A program made the position numbers and the translations under genes. From CANKHA01 sp963731585 (GTDB taxonomy: Bacteria > Pseudomonadota > Alphaproteobacteria > Rhizobiales > Xanthobacteraceae), in assembly GCA_963731585.1 (NCBI GenBank), contig CAVSWC010000003.1:1116001-1180000 (forward strand): 64,000 nt of DNA, read 5' to 3'. The notes below the pieces were generated by a model that saw nothing but the letters and a program-made list of their open reading frames with translations, was not told the DNA's origin and searched no databases. Positions 1 to 8,502 of the stretch are shown one piece after another. Positions within the stretch are counted from its first letter, which is position 1; each line of letters begins with the position of its first letter.

Positions 1-839
<839 letters not shown>

Positions 840-856
840 CGCAGTCTCCGTTATGG

Positions 857-967
857 GTCGTCATGGCCGGGCATAGCCCGTCGAAGGCGGGCGTAAACGC
901 TCTTATGACCCGGCGATCTATCAGTTTGCCGAAGATGGATGCGCGGGTCGAGCGCGCGCATGACGAC
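857..967. repeat. Intergenic palindromic repeat
   Basis: Perfect 9-bp outer arms GTCGTCATG (857-865) and CATGACGAC (959-967) bracket GC-rich inner hairpins such as GGCCGGGC...GCCCG. The text resembles the dispersed palindromes common between genes in Bradyrhizobium relatives. That resemblance is from memory; the arms are seen directly. It may also end obg transcription. Confidence 0.6.
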
Positions 968-988
968 GTGAAGGCTGGGTTGTTGAAG

Positions 989-2029
989 CTACGGATGCCA
1001 GGCGCTTTCGCTGGCAGCGACTGGAGCTTCGGTTGCCTTGCGCGCGGCGTCAATGACGGAGAGGAGCGCGCGCAGCACTTCCGGCACGCCGTGGCCGCTG
1101 GCCGAGGACAGCACCAGCGGGGTCTGTTTCGCCGCGCGCTTGAGCCGCGCCAGCTGCTCCTTCAGCAGTTCCGGCGTCAGCGCGTCGGCCTTCGACAGCG
1201 CGATAATCTCCGGCTTGTCGGTAAGCCCATGACCATAGGCCTCTAGTTCATGCCGCACGGTCTTGTAGGCCTCGCCGGCGTCGTCGCCGGTGCCGTCGAC
1301 CAGATGCAGCAGCACGCGGCAGCGTTCGGTATGGCCGAGGAATTTGTCGCCCAATCCGGTGCCCTCATGCGCGCCTTCGATCAGGCCCGGCAGGTCGGCG
1401 ATGACGAATTCGCGGTTGTCGGCGCGCACCACGCCGAGCTGCGGATGCAGGGTGGTGAAGGGATAGTCCGCGATTTTCGGCTTGGCCGCGCTCACCGTGG
1501 CCAGGAACGTGGACTTGCCGGCGTTGGGCAGGCCGATCAATCCGGCATCGGCGATCAGCTTGAGCCGCAGGCGGATGGTGCGCTCCTCGCCCGGCTGGCC
1601 AGGATTGGCATGGCGCGGCGCCTGGTTGGTCGAGGACTTGAAATGCGCGTTGCCGAAGCCGCCATTGCCGCCCTTGGCCAGCACCACGCGCTGGCCGAGC
1701 CTGGTGAGGTCGGCCAGGAGGGTTTCGCCGTCTTCCTCGTAGATCTGCGTGCCGACCGGCACCTTCAGGATCACGTCCTTGCCATTGGCGCCGTGGCGAT
1801 CCTTGCCCATGCCGCCGCCGCCCGGCTGCGCCTTGAAATGCTGCTGATAGCGGTAGTCGATCAGCGTATTGAGGCCGTCGACGCATTCGGCGATCACATC
1901 GCCGCCGCGGCCGCCGTCGCCGCCGTTCGGCCCGCCGAACTCGATGAACTTCTCGCGCCGGAACGAGACGCTGCCGTTCCCGCCTGCGCCGGACTGGATG
2001 TAGATCTTGGCCTCGTCGAGGAACTTCAT
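989..2029 (-). CDS. obg: GTPase Obg/CgtA
   Basis: Essential ribosome-associated GTPase of 50S assembly and stress control, 346 aa, the usual length. The start at 2029 gives the canonical MKFLDEAKIYIQSGAGG; an in-frame GTG or ATG further up would add ten unrelated residues. GGAAGAG sits just upstream as ribosome binding site. Domains in order: glycine-rich Obg fold (about 1-158; GGNGSVSFRREKF, GGDGGRGGDV), then the G domain with GLPNAGKST (G1), the G3 DLPGLIEGAHEGTGLG and SKAD in the G4 position. The rplU-rpmA-GNAT cluster that normally precedes obg is on the same strand to the right, but a C13 peptidase on the other strand and a 600-bp gap now lie between. Frame is intact. Confidence 0.97.
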   Translation of the reverse strand: MKFLDEAKIYIQSGAGGNGSVSFRREKFIEFGGPNGGDGGRGGDVIAECVDGLNTLIDYRYQQHFKAQPGGGGMGKDRHGANGKDVILKVPVGTQIYEEDGETLLADLTRLGQRVVLAKGGNGGFGNAHFKSSTNQAPRHANPGQPGEERTIRLRLKLIADAGLIGLPNAGKSTFLATVSAAKPKIADYPFTTLHPQLGVVRADNREFVIADLPGLIEGAHEGTGLGDKFLGHTERCRVLLHLVDGTGDDAGEAYKTVRHELEAYGHGLTDKPEIIALSKADALTPELLKEQLARLKRAAKQTPLVLSSASGHGVPEVLRALLSVIDAARKATEAPVAASESAWHP

Positions 2030-2141
2030 GGCTCTTCCGTAGCGGAAAATGTCCGCCAACCCAATATGCGCCGCATTATCGCCTGCTCCTTAGCAGATAA
2101 AAACGAATTGGCGTTGAACCAGCCCTTTGGGAGGCTTTTGC

Positions 2142-3021
2142 TTGCGCAAAGTGGCGCTTAACGCGGCTGCTGCCGGCGCTCCTTGTCGCGCTGAGCGTCG
2201 CCTTTGCGCCGCCGGCCTGGGCGGAGCGCAAGCCGGGCGTGCCGAAGGTCAGCGCGGCAGAGGCGCGCTACGGCGATTCCCGCCAAGCGGTACTGCTGCA
2301 GCAGCAAATCTCTGCGCTGAAGCCGCAGAAAACAGGCGTGACCGACATCTATGCCATCGGCATCGCCGGCTGGACGCAGGACGTGTTCCGCAACGAACTG
2401 GCCGGCGCGCTTAAGGTCACCGGCAAGGCGCTCCCGCTCAACGGCGGCACCGTGCGCCTGATCAACAGCCGCGAAACGGCGAGCACGATTCCGCTCGCCA
2501 GCCGGCAGAATTTCGCCGCGGCGGTGCGCGGCATCGCCCGCGTCATGGACAAGGAGGAAGACGTGCTCTTCCTGTTTATGACCTCGCATGGCGAAAAGCG
2601 GAGTTTTGGGCTGCAATTGCCCGCAGCGATCGTGCGCCTCAGGCCGAGCGAAGTGGCGGCGGTGCTGGACCGGGAAGGCATCAAGAACCGCGTCGTCATC
2701 GTGTCAGCCTGCTATTCGGGAATTTTCGTCAAGCCGCTCGCCGATGAGAACACGATCGTGCTGACCGCTGCCGATGCGAAGAGCACATCATTCGGTTGTG
2801 CCGAGGGACGGGAATGGACCTATTTCGGCGACGCCTTGTTCCATCAAAGCCTCAAGCCGGGAACGGATTTTCGGGACGCCTTCGCCAAGGCGCGCGGCCT
2901 GATTGCGCAATGGGAAAAGCGCGACCGCTTCGCGCAGTCAAATCCGCAGGGATATTTTGGCGAAGCGCTGATGCGCAAGCTCGCGCCGCTGGTCGAAGCG
3001 AAGGGGCAGGCGAACAAATAA
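2142..3021 (+). CDS. Exported C13 (legumain-like) cysteine peptidase
   Basis: Clan CD peptidase, about 292 aa. The catalytic pair is visible as His in FMTSHGEKR and Cys in VIVSACYSGIF, the order and spacing of Peptidase_C13. The body reads from 2161 in one frame, but the only standard start in that frame (GTG 2239) would drop an obvious signal peptide (RLLPALLVALSVAFAPPAWA, 2164-2223). A TTG at 2142, seven bases after GGGAGG, gives MRKVAL and joins that signal if one extra base near 2159 is removed; the span is then 3n+1, as in other genes here. The protein would be exported; its substrate is unknown. It stands alone on the plus strand, divergent from obg. Confidence 0.75.
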
Positions 3022-3463
3022 AACGCGCGTCAGACGACGCGCGACATCTTCTCATCCTGAGGGACATGTCGTGAGGATGCCGCTATGAGCTGCGGTCGAC
3101 GCGTGGCTGCGCAACGCTCCTCGAACCATGCGGGAAGTAGGACATGCAGCTTGCAACATCGGGAGGGGCCAAGGTGGGCCTTGCCCTACTGATGCAGCCC
3201 GAGAGGCCGCTCCCGACGTGCCGTTCGCGGTGATGCCGCTACATCCTGGCCCGAACGCATTCCAGGATGATGATCGCGGCCTTGCTGACCCGGTGGCGTC
3301 ATCCTCACCTCCGTTCCTGCCGTGCGGAGCCGCAGGCTGGCAACGAAATCGTCGTCGCCTAGCCGCGCGGAGTCAACCGTAGCCCGATCACGTATTGTTG
3401 CAGGTTTTGCACCCATCACGCGCCGCGCGGGGAGCGCATGTCGCATCACGCGCCGAGTGCCTC

Positions 3464-3516
3464 GCTTCCGAAGTTCGTGATACGTCGCGGCACCCTCTGA
3501 CACGAACTTCGGAAGC
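3464..3516. repeat. Inverted repeat, 16-bp perfect arms
   Basis: GCTTCCGAAGTTCGTG (3464-3479) is exactly reverse-complemented at 3501-3516, with a 21-base loop. The arms are too AT-poor and the tail too T-poor for a clear terminator. It may be a small mobile or REP-type element. Confidence 0.6.
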
Positions 3517-3543
3517 AAAGGGGGCCCTAACAACTTAATAATT

Positions 3544-3622
3544 CTAGTGCCGCTTTTCGATTTGAAGTTCCTTACCGGGTTTGCTGCAGGGCGCTGTAGG
3601 AACTTCAAATCGGCGGCACTAG
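3544..3622. repeat. Inverted repeat of MITE type, about 24-bp arms
   Basis: Left arm 3544-3571 and right arm 3599-3622 pair along CTAGTGCCGC and CGATTTGAAGTTCC; the left arm carries four extra T. The loop is 27 bases. Both ends begin with CTAG. It lies just beyond the GNAT stop, so it could also serve as terminator. The size and arm length fit a small non-autonomous element. No transposase is present. Confidence 0.55.
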
Positions 3623-3630
3623 TGTTTCGC

Positions 3631-4161
3631 TTAGCCCCAGCTCTTGAGCGAGCGCCAGATACCCCGGTCGAGGCGGAAACGGTCGATCGGCGCGGAGCTT
3701 GCGATCGAGCGGATGCGATAGAGCCCGACGCCGCGCCATTGGAAACCGCATTTCTCCAGCACGCGCCGCGAGGCAGGATTGCTGATGCGCGCGCCCGACT
3801 GCAATTCCTCGTGGCCGAACTCCGTGAAGGCATGGTCGATCACCGCGCGCGCGGCTTCGGTGGCATAGCCTTGGCCCCAGAAGGAAACGCCGAGCCAATA
3901 GCCAAGCTCAGGTGCCGTTCGCCGTTCAGCTTGGCGATACCCGCAACGCCGATCGGCGCGCCGTTCCGCAGCGTCACGATGAAAGCTGCTTCTCCCTCGC
4001 CCTTGTCCGTGGCGGCGATGCAATGTTTCCGCGTCTGCCACCGTGTATGGATGCGGAAGGCGCAACGTGTTCTGCGCGATGCGAATGTCGTTGGCGAGCG
4101 ACGCCATCGCCTTGGCATCCTCAAGCCGCGGCGGACGCAGGATGAGGCGCGCCGTCTGCAA
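3631..4161 (-). CDS. GNAT N-acetyltransferase of RimJ/RimL type
   Basis: Acetyl-CoA-dependent transferase, about 176 aa. The N-terminus TARLILRPPRLEDAKAM and C-terminal half ELGYWLGVSFWGQGYATEA and NPASRRVLEKCGF are in one frame; the middle (DKGEGEAAFIVTLRNG, APIGVAGIAKLNGE) is in another. Two compensating single-base indels, near 4023 and 3912, explain this. The CoA-binding QGYATEA and the ASRRVLEKCGF helix are diagnostic. The start is uncertain: TTG at 4161 is the first option after an upstream stop, and family members usually extend a little further. Position downstream of rplU-rpmA is the usual one in Rhizobiales. The substrate is unknown. Confidence 0.8.
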   Translation of the reverse strand: MQTARLILRPPRLEDAKAMASLANDIRIAQNTLRLPHPYTVADAETLHRRHGQGRGRSSFHRDAAERRADRRCGYRQAERRTAPELGYWLGVSFWGQGYATEAARAVIDHAFTEFGHEELQSGARISNPASRRVLEKCGFQWRGVGLYRIRSIASSAPIDRFRLDRGIWRSLKSWG

Positions 4162-4238
4162 CGTCTCGCGGGCTCGTCTCCCGACGGTCTCGTTCGGGTC
4201 TTTCTTCCAGCAAGGTCACGACACGGCTCCTTCATGCA

Positions 4239-4270
4239 AAAAGGGGAGCCGGCATCCCGTCTCCCCTTTT
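4239..4270 (-). terminator. Rho-independent terminator of the rplU-rpmA operon
   Basis: AAAAGGGGAG (4239-4248) pairs with CTCCCCTTTT (4261-4270). On the minus strand the stem is followed by a run of five T, 60 bases after the rpmA stop. Confidence 0.8.
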
Positions 4271-4331
4271 CAGAGCCTATGTCGGCCCCCGGTTCGACTG
4301 ATACCGGCGGACCTCAATGTTCCACCGTCTT

Positions 4332-4602
4332 CTACTCCGCAGCCTCCGTCGTCGGAATTACCGATACATAGGTGCGGCCCTTGGTCTTGGTACGAAACTC
4401 AACACGTCCATCGGTCAGCGCAAAAAGTGTGTGGTCCTTGCCGATGCCGACATTGGCGCCGGGGTGCCACTTGGTGCCGCGCTGGCGCGCGATGATGTTG
4501 CCGGACGACGACGATCTCGCCGCCGAACTGCTTTAGTCCAAGACGCCGGCCCGCGGAATCGCGGCCGTTGCGTGAGGATCCGCCTGCTTTCTTATGCGCC
4601 AT
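4332..4602 (-). CDS. rpmA: 50S ribosomal protein L27 (frame broken by one extra base)
   Basis: L27 sits at the peptidyl-transferase side of the large subunit. The first 32 residues are canonical (MAHKKAGGSSRNGRDSAGRR, GLKQFGGE). The frame then slips at about 4504 in a GTCGTCGTCC run. Removing one G restores SGNIIARQRGTKWHPGANVG, GKDHTLFALTDGRVEF and the end VSVIPTTEAAE, stop at 4332-4334. The restored protein is 89 aa, the normal length. The gene is essential in most bacteria, so I read the break as a sequence error, not decay. It follows rplU by 55 bp and is closed by a terminator. Confidence 0.93.
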
Positions 4603-4657
4603 CGCTGGTCTCCAAAACTTAGCCCAGGTCGTAACCCAGATTTATGACGAAATCATC

Positions 4658-5189
4658 TCACTTCTTTTTGCCCTTGCCGCTCTTGGCGGCGGGCTTGCCG
4701 GCTTTTTTGGCCGGAGCCTTGGCGGGCTTCTTCGCCGCGGCCTTCTTGGCCGGAGTTTTGGCCTTGGCTTTCGAAACTGGCCTGCGTCTCCGCATCCTCG
4801 CCTTCGGCCGGCACGCCGGCTTCGGCTTTCTTCGGCTTTGGTTCGGGCCGGGGCTTGGCCACCTTCGACGGCTTCTGTCCCTCGGTCAGGATCTCGGTGA
4901 TCCGGATCACCGTGTAGTCGTGCCGGTAGCCGCGCTTGCGGCGTGAATTCTTGCGGCGGCGCTTCTTGAAGGCGATCACCTTCTCGCCGCGGGTATGCTG
5001 CAGCACCTCGCCGGCGACCATGGCGCCGGCAACGGTCGGCGCGCCGACCTGGACGTCGTCGCCGCCGAGCATCAGCACTTCGCCGAACTCGACGATGTCG
5101 CCCGGCTCGCGGTCGATGCCGTCGATCCTGATCTTGTCTTCGGCGGCAACGCGATACTGTTTGCCACCGGCTTTAATGACCGCGAACAT
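4658..5189 (-). CDS. rplU: 50S ribosomal protein L21 with Ala/Lys/Pro tail (one-base frame break)
   Basis: Starts at ATG 5189 with the canonical MFAVIKAGGKQYRV; the core (to about residue 102) includes FKKRRRKNSRRKRGYRH and VIRITEI. The tail is a long charged extension, usual in Rhizobiales L21. The uninterrupted frame ends at 4653 with Gln/Gly-rich text, but the adjacent frame from about 4785 reads KAKAKTPAKKAAAKKPAKAP and ends GKGKKK at 4658, which is the expected composition. A single extra base near 4785 is therefore inferred (span 3n+1). It is the first gene of the rplU-rpmA unit. The upstream part of the long frame (to 5918) is not part of L21. Confidence 0.9.
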
Positions 5190-5303
5190 CGTTCTTGTCC
5201 TCGTGTTCAACCCCGGTGCTCGGAAAAATCCGGACCGGCTTCTTTCAGTCGGTTGTTGGGTTTCGGTTACGGCCCGAATGGCAATTCTGGGCTGTAACAA
5301 AGC

Positions 5304-5325
5304 GCGCGGACCTTGGGGCCCGCGC
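5304..5325 (-). terminator. Possible terminator of the 5420-5794 gene
   Basis: GCGCGG (5304-5309) pairs with CCGCGC (5320-5325); on the minus strand it is followed by GCTTTGTT. The T-run is weak. Confidence 0.35.
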
Positions 5326-5419
5326 ACAAGGTGGTTATGGCCATCCGGGGCCAAACTGTCAAGAAACGCGGGCCTCAATCGGCGTTCGGCGGGCGGCCGG
5401 AATCGCCTGGTTTTCGGGG

Positions 5420-5794
5420 CTAACCGGACGATCTTTGCCGGACTTTTGCCTGGATCAGCTCGGTCAGGTATTGGGCGTCGGCTTTCGGCATCCCCATCAG
5501 CACGCAAAAGCCCTGCAGCCCGCCGAAGAACTGATTGCGCCGGTACCAGCCGAGCTTGTGCCGCAGCACGGTGGAGCTCGCGAGATCGACCAGCTCCGGC
5601 AGGGTCCGCGGCGTGCCCGCGGCCTGCATTTTTGCCACCGCCTGCGCGTGCTCGGAAGCGTCTGCTTCGGGCAACCGGTAGATGTCCATGGCGGCCTCGG
5701 CGAAGTCGTGCGCCCAGCCGAAAACGACATCCTTGGGTGGTCCCGCGATCAACGGCACGAGTGCGCTCCGGCGAGGAATAACTGCAGCCGGCAT
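5420..5794 (-). CDS. Hypothetical protein, 124 aa
   Basis: Not recognised. The translation has the balanced composition of a real soluble protein, unlike its overlapping frames: KDVVFGWAHDFAEAAMDIYR, ASSTVLRHKLGWYRRNQFFG and GFCVLMGMPKADAQYL. No signal peptide, no transmembrane segment, mostly helical by eye. The ATG at 5794 gives MPAAVIPRRSALVPL; shorter starts are possible. It lies 231 bp upstream of rplU on the same strand and 149 bp from the divergent tRNA-Ser, with a hairpin between it and rplU, so it is probably its own transcript. Confidence 0.5.
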   Translation of the reverse strand: MPAAVIPRRSALVPLIAGPPKDVVFGWAHDFAEAAMDIYRLPEADASEHAQAVAKMQAAGTPRTLPELVDLASSTVLRHKLGWYRRNQFFGGLQGFCVLMGMPKADAQYLTELIQAKVRQRSSG

Positions 5795-5943
5795 TGCCCG
5801 AAGCGGGCGGCCTGCGCCACGCGGCGGCTTGTCGCTCAGGCCGGCTGCGTCCGAAACGCGAAGCCGCGGCGGCCTTGTGCGGCCGGGGGTGCTTGGCTAG
5901 AAAACGCGGGCCCCTCACTATGGATCAGCCCTGGGGGTCCTCC

Positions 5944-6033
5944 GGAGAGGTGGCTGAGTGGTTGAAAGCACCGCACTCGAAATGCGGCGTACGGGCAACC
6001 GTATCGGGGGTTCGAATCCCTCCCTCTCCGCCA
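5944..6033 (+). tRNA. serU: tRNA-Ser (anticodon CGA)
   Basis: 90 nt including the encoded CCA (6031-6033). Acceptor GGAGAGG (5944-5950) pairs with CCTCTCC (6023-6029). Anticodon stem CCGCA/TGCGG (5971-5975, 5983-5987) holds loop CTCGAAA with anticodon CGA at 5978-5980, reading UCG. A long variable arm (TACGGGCAACCGTA) and the T-loop TTCGAAT complete a class II tRNA. Confidence 0.97.
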
Positions 6034-6185
6034 AACTTTGCCCGAGCTATTGAAGCGGCGTATAGTTGTTTCCCCTTAAATGGTAAGGCGGTGCTGGGCC
6101 GCACGAAAAAGAAGTCGCGCTCGCGCTCGAACGGCACGCTGAGATCGACGATTGTGCCTTGAACCGGCATGCTGGGGAGGCAAAA

Positions 6186-6776
6186 ATGGCAAACGTTTCA
6201 ATTCATCCGTCCATCGATTCTGGCGTGAAGCAGGGTCGCGACGACTTCAAGGGCGGAACGCTCGTCTGCGCCTGCGCGGCAAACCCGGTCCGCGTGAAAA
6301 TCACCGGCGCGATCGCGCACAATCACGCATGCGGCTGCACGAAGTGTTGGAAACCGGAGGGCGCGGCCTTCTCGGTGGTAGCCGTCACCGAGCACGCCAA
6401 CGTTGAAGTCGTCGAAAACGGAGACAAGCTAAAGGTCGTCGATCCGAATGCACTCATTCAGCGCACCGCCTGCAAGCAGTGCGGCGTTCACATGTATGGT
6501 CCGGTCGAGCGCGACCATCCCTTCAAGGGTCTCGACTTCATCCACCCCGAACGGTTCCAAGAAGGCGGCTGGCCGGCTCCGCAGTTCGCCGCGTTCGTAT
6601 CGTCGGCGATTGAAGGTGGTGTTGATCCTGCACTGATGGATGGCATTCGACAGAAGTTCAAAACCCTCGGTTTGGAAGCGTATGACTGCCTCTCGCCGGG
6701 CTTGATGGACTACATCGCGACCTGGACTGCCAAGAAGAATGGCACCCTTGCGGCCGGAAGCAAGCAGGCCAGCTGA
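6186..6776 (+). CDS. gfa: S-(hydroxymethyl)glutathione synthase (GFA family)
   Basis: Zinc protein that promotes condensation of formaldehyde with glutathione. 196 aa from ATG 6186, with GGGGAGG just upstream; an upstream in-frame start would add nine residues. Zinc-ligand pattern: CACAANP, then CGCTKCW, then CKQCGVHMYGPVERDHPF. The C-terminus GLEAYDCLSPGLMDYI is typical of the true Gfa clade and not of generic GFA proteins. It makes the substrate of the class III dehydrogenase at 1-839. It is followed after 17 bp by a small hydrophilic protein, likely co-transcribed. Confidence 0.95.
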   Translation: MANVSIHPSIDSGVKQGRDDFKGGTLVCACAANPVRVKITGAIAHNHACGCTKCWKPEGAAFSVVAVTEHANVEVVENGDKLKVVDPNALIQRTACKQCGVHMYGPVERDHPFKGLDFIHPERFQEGGWPAPQFAAFVSSAIEGGVDPALMDGIRQKFKTLGLEAYDCLSPGLMDYIATWTAKKNGTLAAGSKQAS

Positions 6777-6793
6777 TACGGAGGAGGCTCACC

Positions 6794-6970
6794 ATGGCCA
6801 ATAAAATGCCGCGGGTACCGGAAGCCAACCGCAGCCCGAAGGGGAAGAGCGTGGAGGTGAAGCAAGACACGCGAAAGAAAACCGAGCCGGAAAATCCGAA
6901 AAATCCGGATCAACAGGGCGAGACCGGCAACATCCGCCAGAACACCCAGAACCGTCAGAAGAACCGCTGA
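6794..6970 (+). CDS. Small hydrophilic conserved protein, 58 aa
   Basis: Starts MANKMPRVPEANRSPKGKSV and ends QGETGNIRQNTQNRQKNR. Rich in N, Q, K, R and E, with no Cys or hydrophobic segment, so probably disordered. GGAGGAGG lies 8 bases before the ATG. I recall similar short NIRQNT-type proteins in other Rhizobiales, function unknown. A terminator at 7017-7042 follows, which supports a gfa-plus-small-gene transcript. Confidence 0.7.
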   Translation: MANKMPRVPEANRSPKGKSVEVKQDTRKKTEPENPKNPDQQGETGNIRQNTQNRQKNR

Positions 6971-7016
6971 GCTTGGCAGGCCCGAGGAATTGACGTCCAC
7001 GTTCAACGCAAAAGTA

Positions 7017-7042
7017 AAGCCCCGGCTTGTTTGCCGGGGCTT
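7017..7042. terminator. Terminator hairpin between gfa unit and csbD
   Basis: AAGCCCCGGC (7017-7026) pairs perfectly with GCCGGGGCTT (7033-7042), loop TTGTTT. It lies between convergent transcripts and could act for both. Confidence 0.75.
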
Positions 7043-7086
7043 CGCATTAACGAGCTGAGCGGCGTGCTAACTTCGCGAGGGCCCCA

Positions 7087-7290
7087 TCACCACTTCTGGC
7101 TGGTATACCAGTCGTCGACATCGCGCCGCACTTGGTCCTTCGCATGGCCATAACGTTCCTGAATTTTCCCTTCCAGTTGGTCGCGCCGGCCGTTGATTAC
7201 ATCCAGGTCGTCGTCCGTCAGTTTTCCCCATTGTTCCTTTATTTTACCCTTCGTCTGCTTCCAGTTCCCTTCAACTCGATCCCAGTCCAT
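7087..7290 (-). CDS. CsbD-family stress protein
   Basis: 67 aa, the family's standard size: MDWDRVEGNWKQTKGKIKEQ, then WGKLTDDDLDVINGRRDQLE and a C-terminal YGHAKDQVRRDVDDWY. CsbD proteins are small helical cytosolic proteins induced by general stress (sigma-B in Bacillus, RpoS-like or EcfG systems elsewhere); the biochemical role is unknown. The ribosome binding site is exceptionally strong (see 7292-7302). Single gene, convergent with the gfa unit. Confidence 0.93.
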   Translation of the reverse strand: MDWDRVEGNWKQTKGKIKEQWGKLTDDDLDVINGRRDQLEGKIQERYGHAKDQVRRDVDDWYTSQKW

Positions 7291-7291
7291 A

Positions 7292-7302
7292 GATCACCTC
7301 CT
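7292..7302 (-). promoter_or_regulatory. Near-perfect Shine-Dalgarno of csbD
   Basis: The minus strand reads AGGAGGTGATC, then T, then the ATG. AGGAGGTGATC is fully complementary to the usual 3' end of 16S rRNA over 11 bases, unusual for this window, and predicts very high initiation, though the spacing to ATG is short. Confidence 0.75.
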
Positions 7303-7562
7303 GTGCGTTTGATTTAAGGTAGTAACCCGCAAATCCTTTCGAAGGTTCCGCTTTAGACCGGTCGATTTGCCGCGCACAGCGCGGGAAATTGCAGATGGTT
7401 TTCCTCGCACAGACTGAGATCGCTTACCGTTCCCGAAAATCCCGATACGGCTGCGTCGTGAGAAGTTAAGAAAGTGCGTGAGTAAAGAAGGGCGCAAGAA
7501 ATCCGGCCGCCGCAGCGAGCACCCGCAGTCCTGCTCCACAGAAGCTTTGCCGTTCTCGGCAT
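7303..7562. other. 260-bp gap without a gene
   Basis: Upstream region of csbD and downstream of pcm. The overlapping open frames have shadow-like composition. No hairpin or repeat stands out. Confidence 0.4.
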
Positions 7563-8292
7563 TCACTGCTGCGACCGAGTAAAGGGCACAAAGCGTACGA
7601 AGATAACCGAGCGCGTCTTCGTCTCGCCCGGCGCGATCTTTTCGACGACGGTGAGCTGCTGCGTGGCGGACGCTGGTCCCAGCGGCATCACGAGCCGGCC
7701 ACCCACTTTGAGCTGCTCGATCAGCGGCGGCGGGACATGCCCGAGGGCGGCTGTCACGACAATGGCATCGAACGGGCCGCACTCCGGCCAGCCATGGTAA
7801 CCGTCCGCAATCTTTGCGCTCACGTTGTCATAGCCGAGGTCTGCGAGCACCTTGGCGGCGGCTTCGCCGAGCGCCGGTACAATCTCAATGGTGCAGACCT
7901 TTCGCGCCAGCCGCGCCAGTATGGCGGCCTGGTAACCCGAGCCGGTGCCGATTTCCAGGACCGCGTCGCCGGGCTTGACGTCAGCGAGATGGGTCATCAG
8001 GGCGACGATGAACGGCTGCGAGATTCGTCTGGCCCTGGCCAATTCGAACCGGCCTGTCCGCGTAGGCGGCCGAGCAAGGACCCGCGGGGATGAATTGATG
8101 GCGTTCGGTTTGCCCCAAAACCGTCAGGACGCTCTCCGCTATGCCTTGCGGTCCCAAAACATCGGCGTTGAAGCGCGCGTAGTCCCGAATGGTGTCGACC
8201 ATCGCGGCGCGTTCGCGCACGCATGGTGCGTCCTCTGTCACGGCTTCACGCGGAAAAGCCATCAACACGAGCAGCAGCAATTTTTTCATCAT
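7563..8292 (-). CDS. pcm: Protein-L-isoaspartate O-methyltransferase, apparently exported (one-base frame break)
   Basis: SAM-dependent repair enzyme for isoaspartyl residues, about 242 aa. The first half (ATG 8292) starts MMKKLLLLVLMAFPREAVTE, a plausible signal peptide, and carries FNADVLGPQG and RHQFIPAG. The second half, in the next frame, carries ISQPFIVALM, the SAM motif VLEIGTGSGYQAAILARLA, and the family-typical ALGHVPPPLIEQLKVGGRLV and FVRFVPFT. The shift is near 8035; the span is 3n+1. A signal-peptide-bearing Pcm is a known minority type. The body is clear; the export is inferred from the N-terminus. Divergent from ppc. Confidence 0.88.
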
Positions 8293-8502
8293 GGTGTGGC
8301 CTCCGGCACATCGTGCAACGCAAAGGCGTTCATCGGAAGCAATAGCATGCTCCCAGTGTCTTCGCGTGCCTGATAGCTCCAGCGCAAGACCGAGGTGCAT
8401 TGCCGTCAGGCCTGATTACCGATTTTGGCACGTTATGTGCTTTATTTTGCAGTAGCTCAGCACCGTGGCAGAATACGGCGCACAATCGGTTACGGGTGTG
8501 AC

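Larger units (their letters stand above)
3022..3630. other. 609-bp non-coding stretch with repeats
   Basis: No convincing gene. The open frames here are shadows with arginine-rich or low-complexity translations. It holds a degenerate repeat-like text with CATCCTGAGGGACATG (about 3052-3067), a repeated ATCACGCGCCG (twice in 3415-3455), and the two inverted repeats listed separately. It is the probable site of repeat-element insertion between GNAT and obg. Confidence 0.5.

Noticed and set aside
4332..4602. Programmed frameshift in rpmA
   Set aside because: No slippery heptamer or downstream pseudoknot seen; the same kind of one-base excess occurs in many unrelated genes, so error is simpler.
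4653..5918. 421-aa frame containing L21
   Set aside because: Only 5189 downward is L21; the upstream 240 residues are low-complexity and overlap another gene, and the tail is out of frame.
7294..7782. 162-aa minus frame downstream of pcm
   Set aside because: Begins inside pcm in a wrong frame and has shadow composition.
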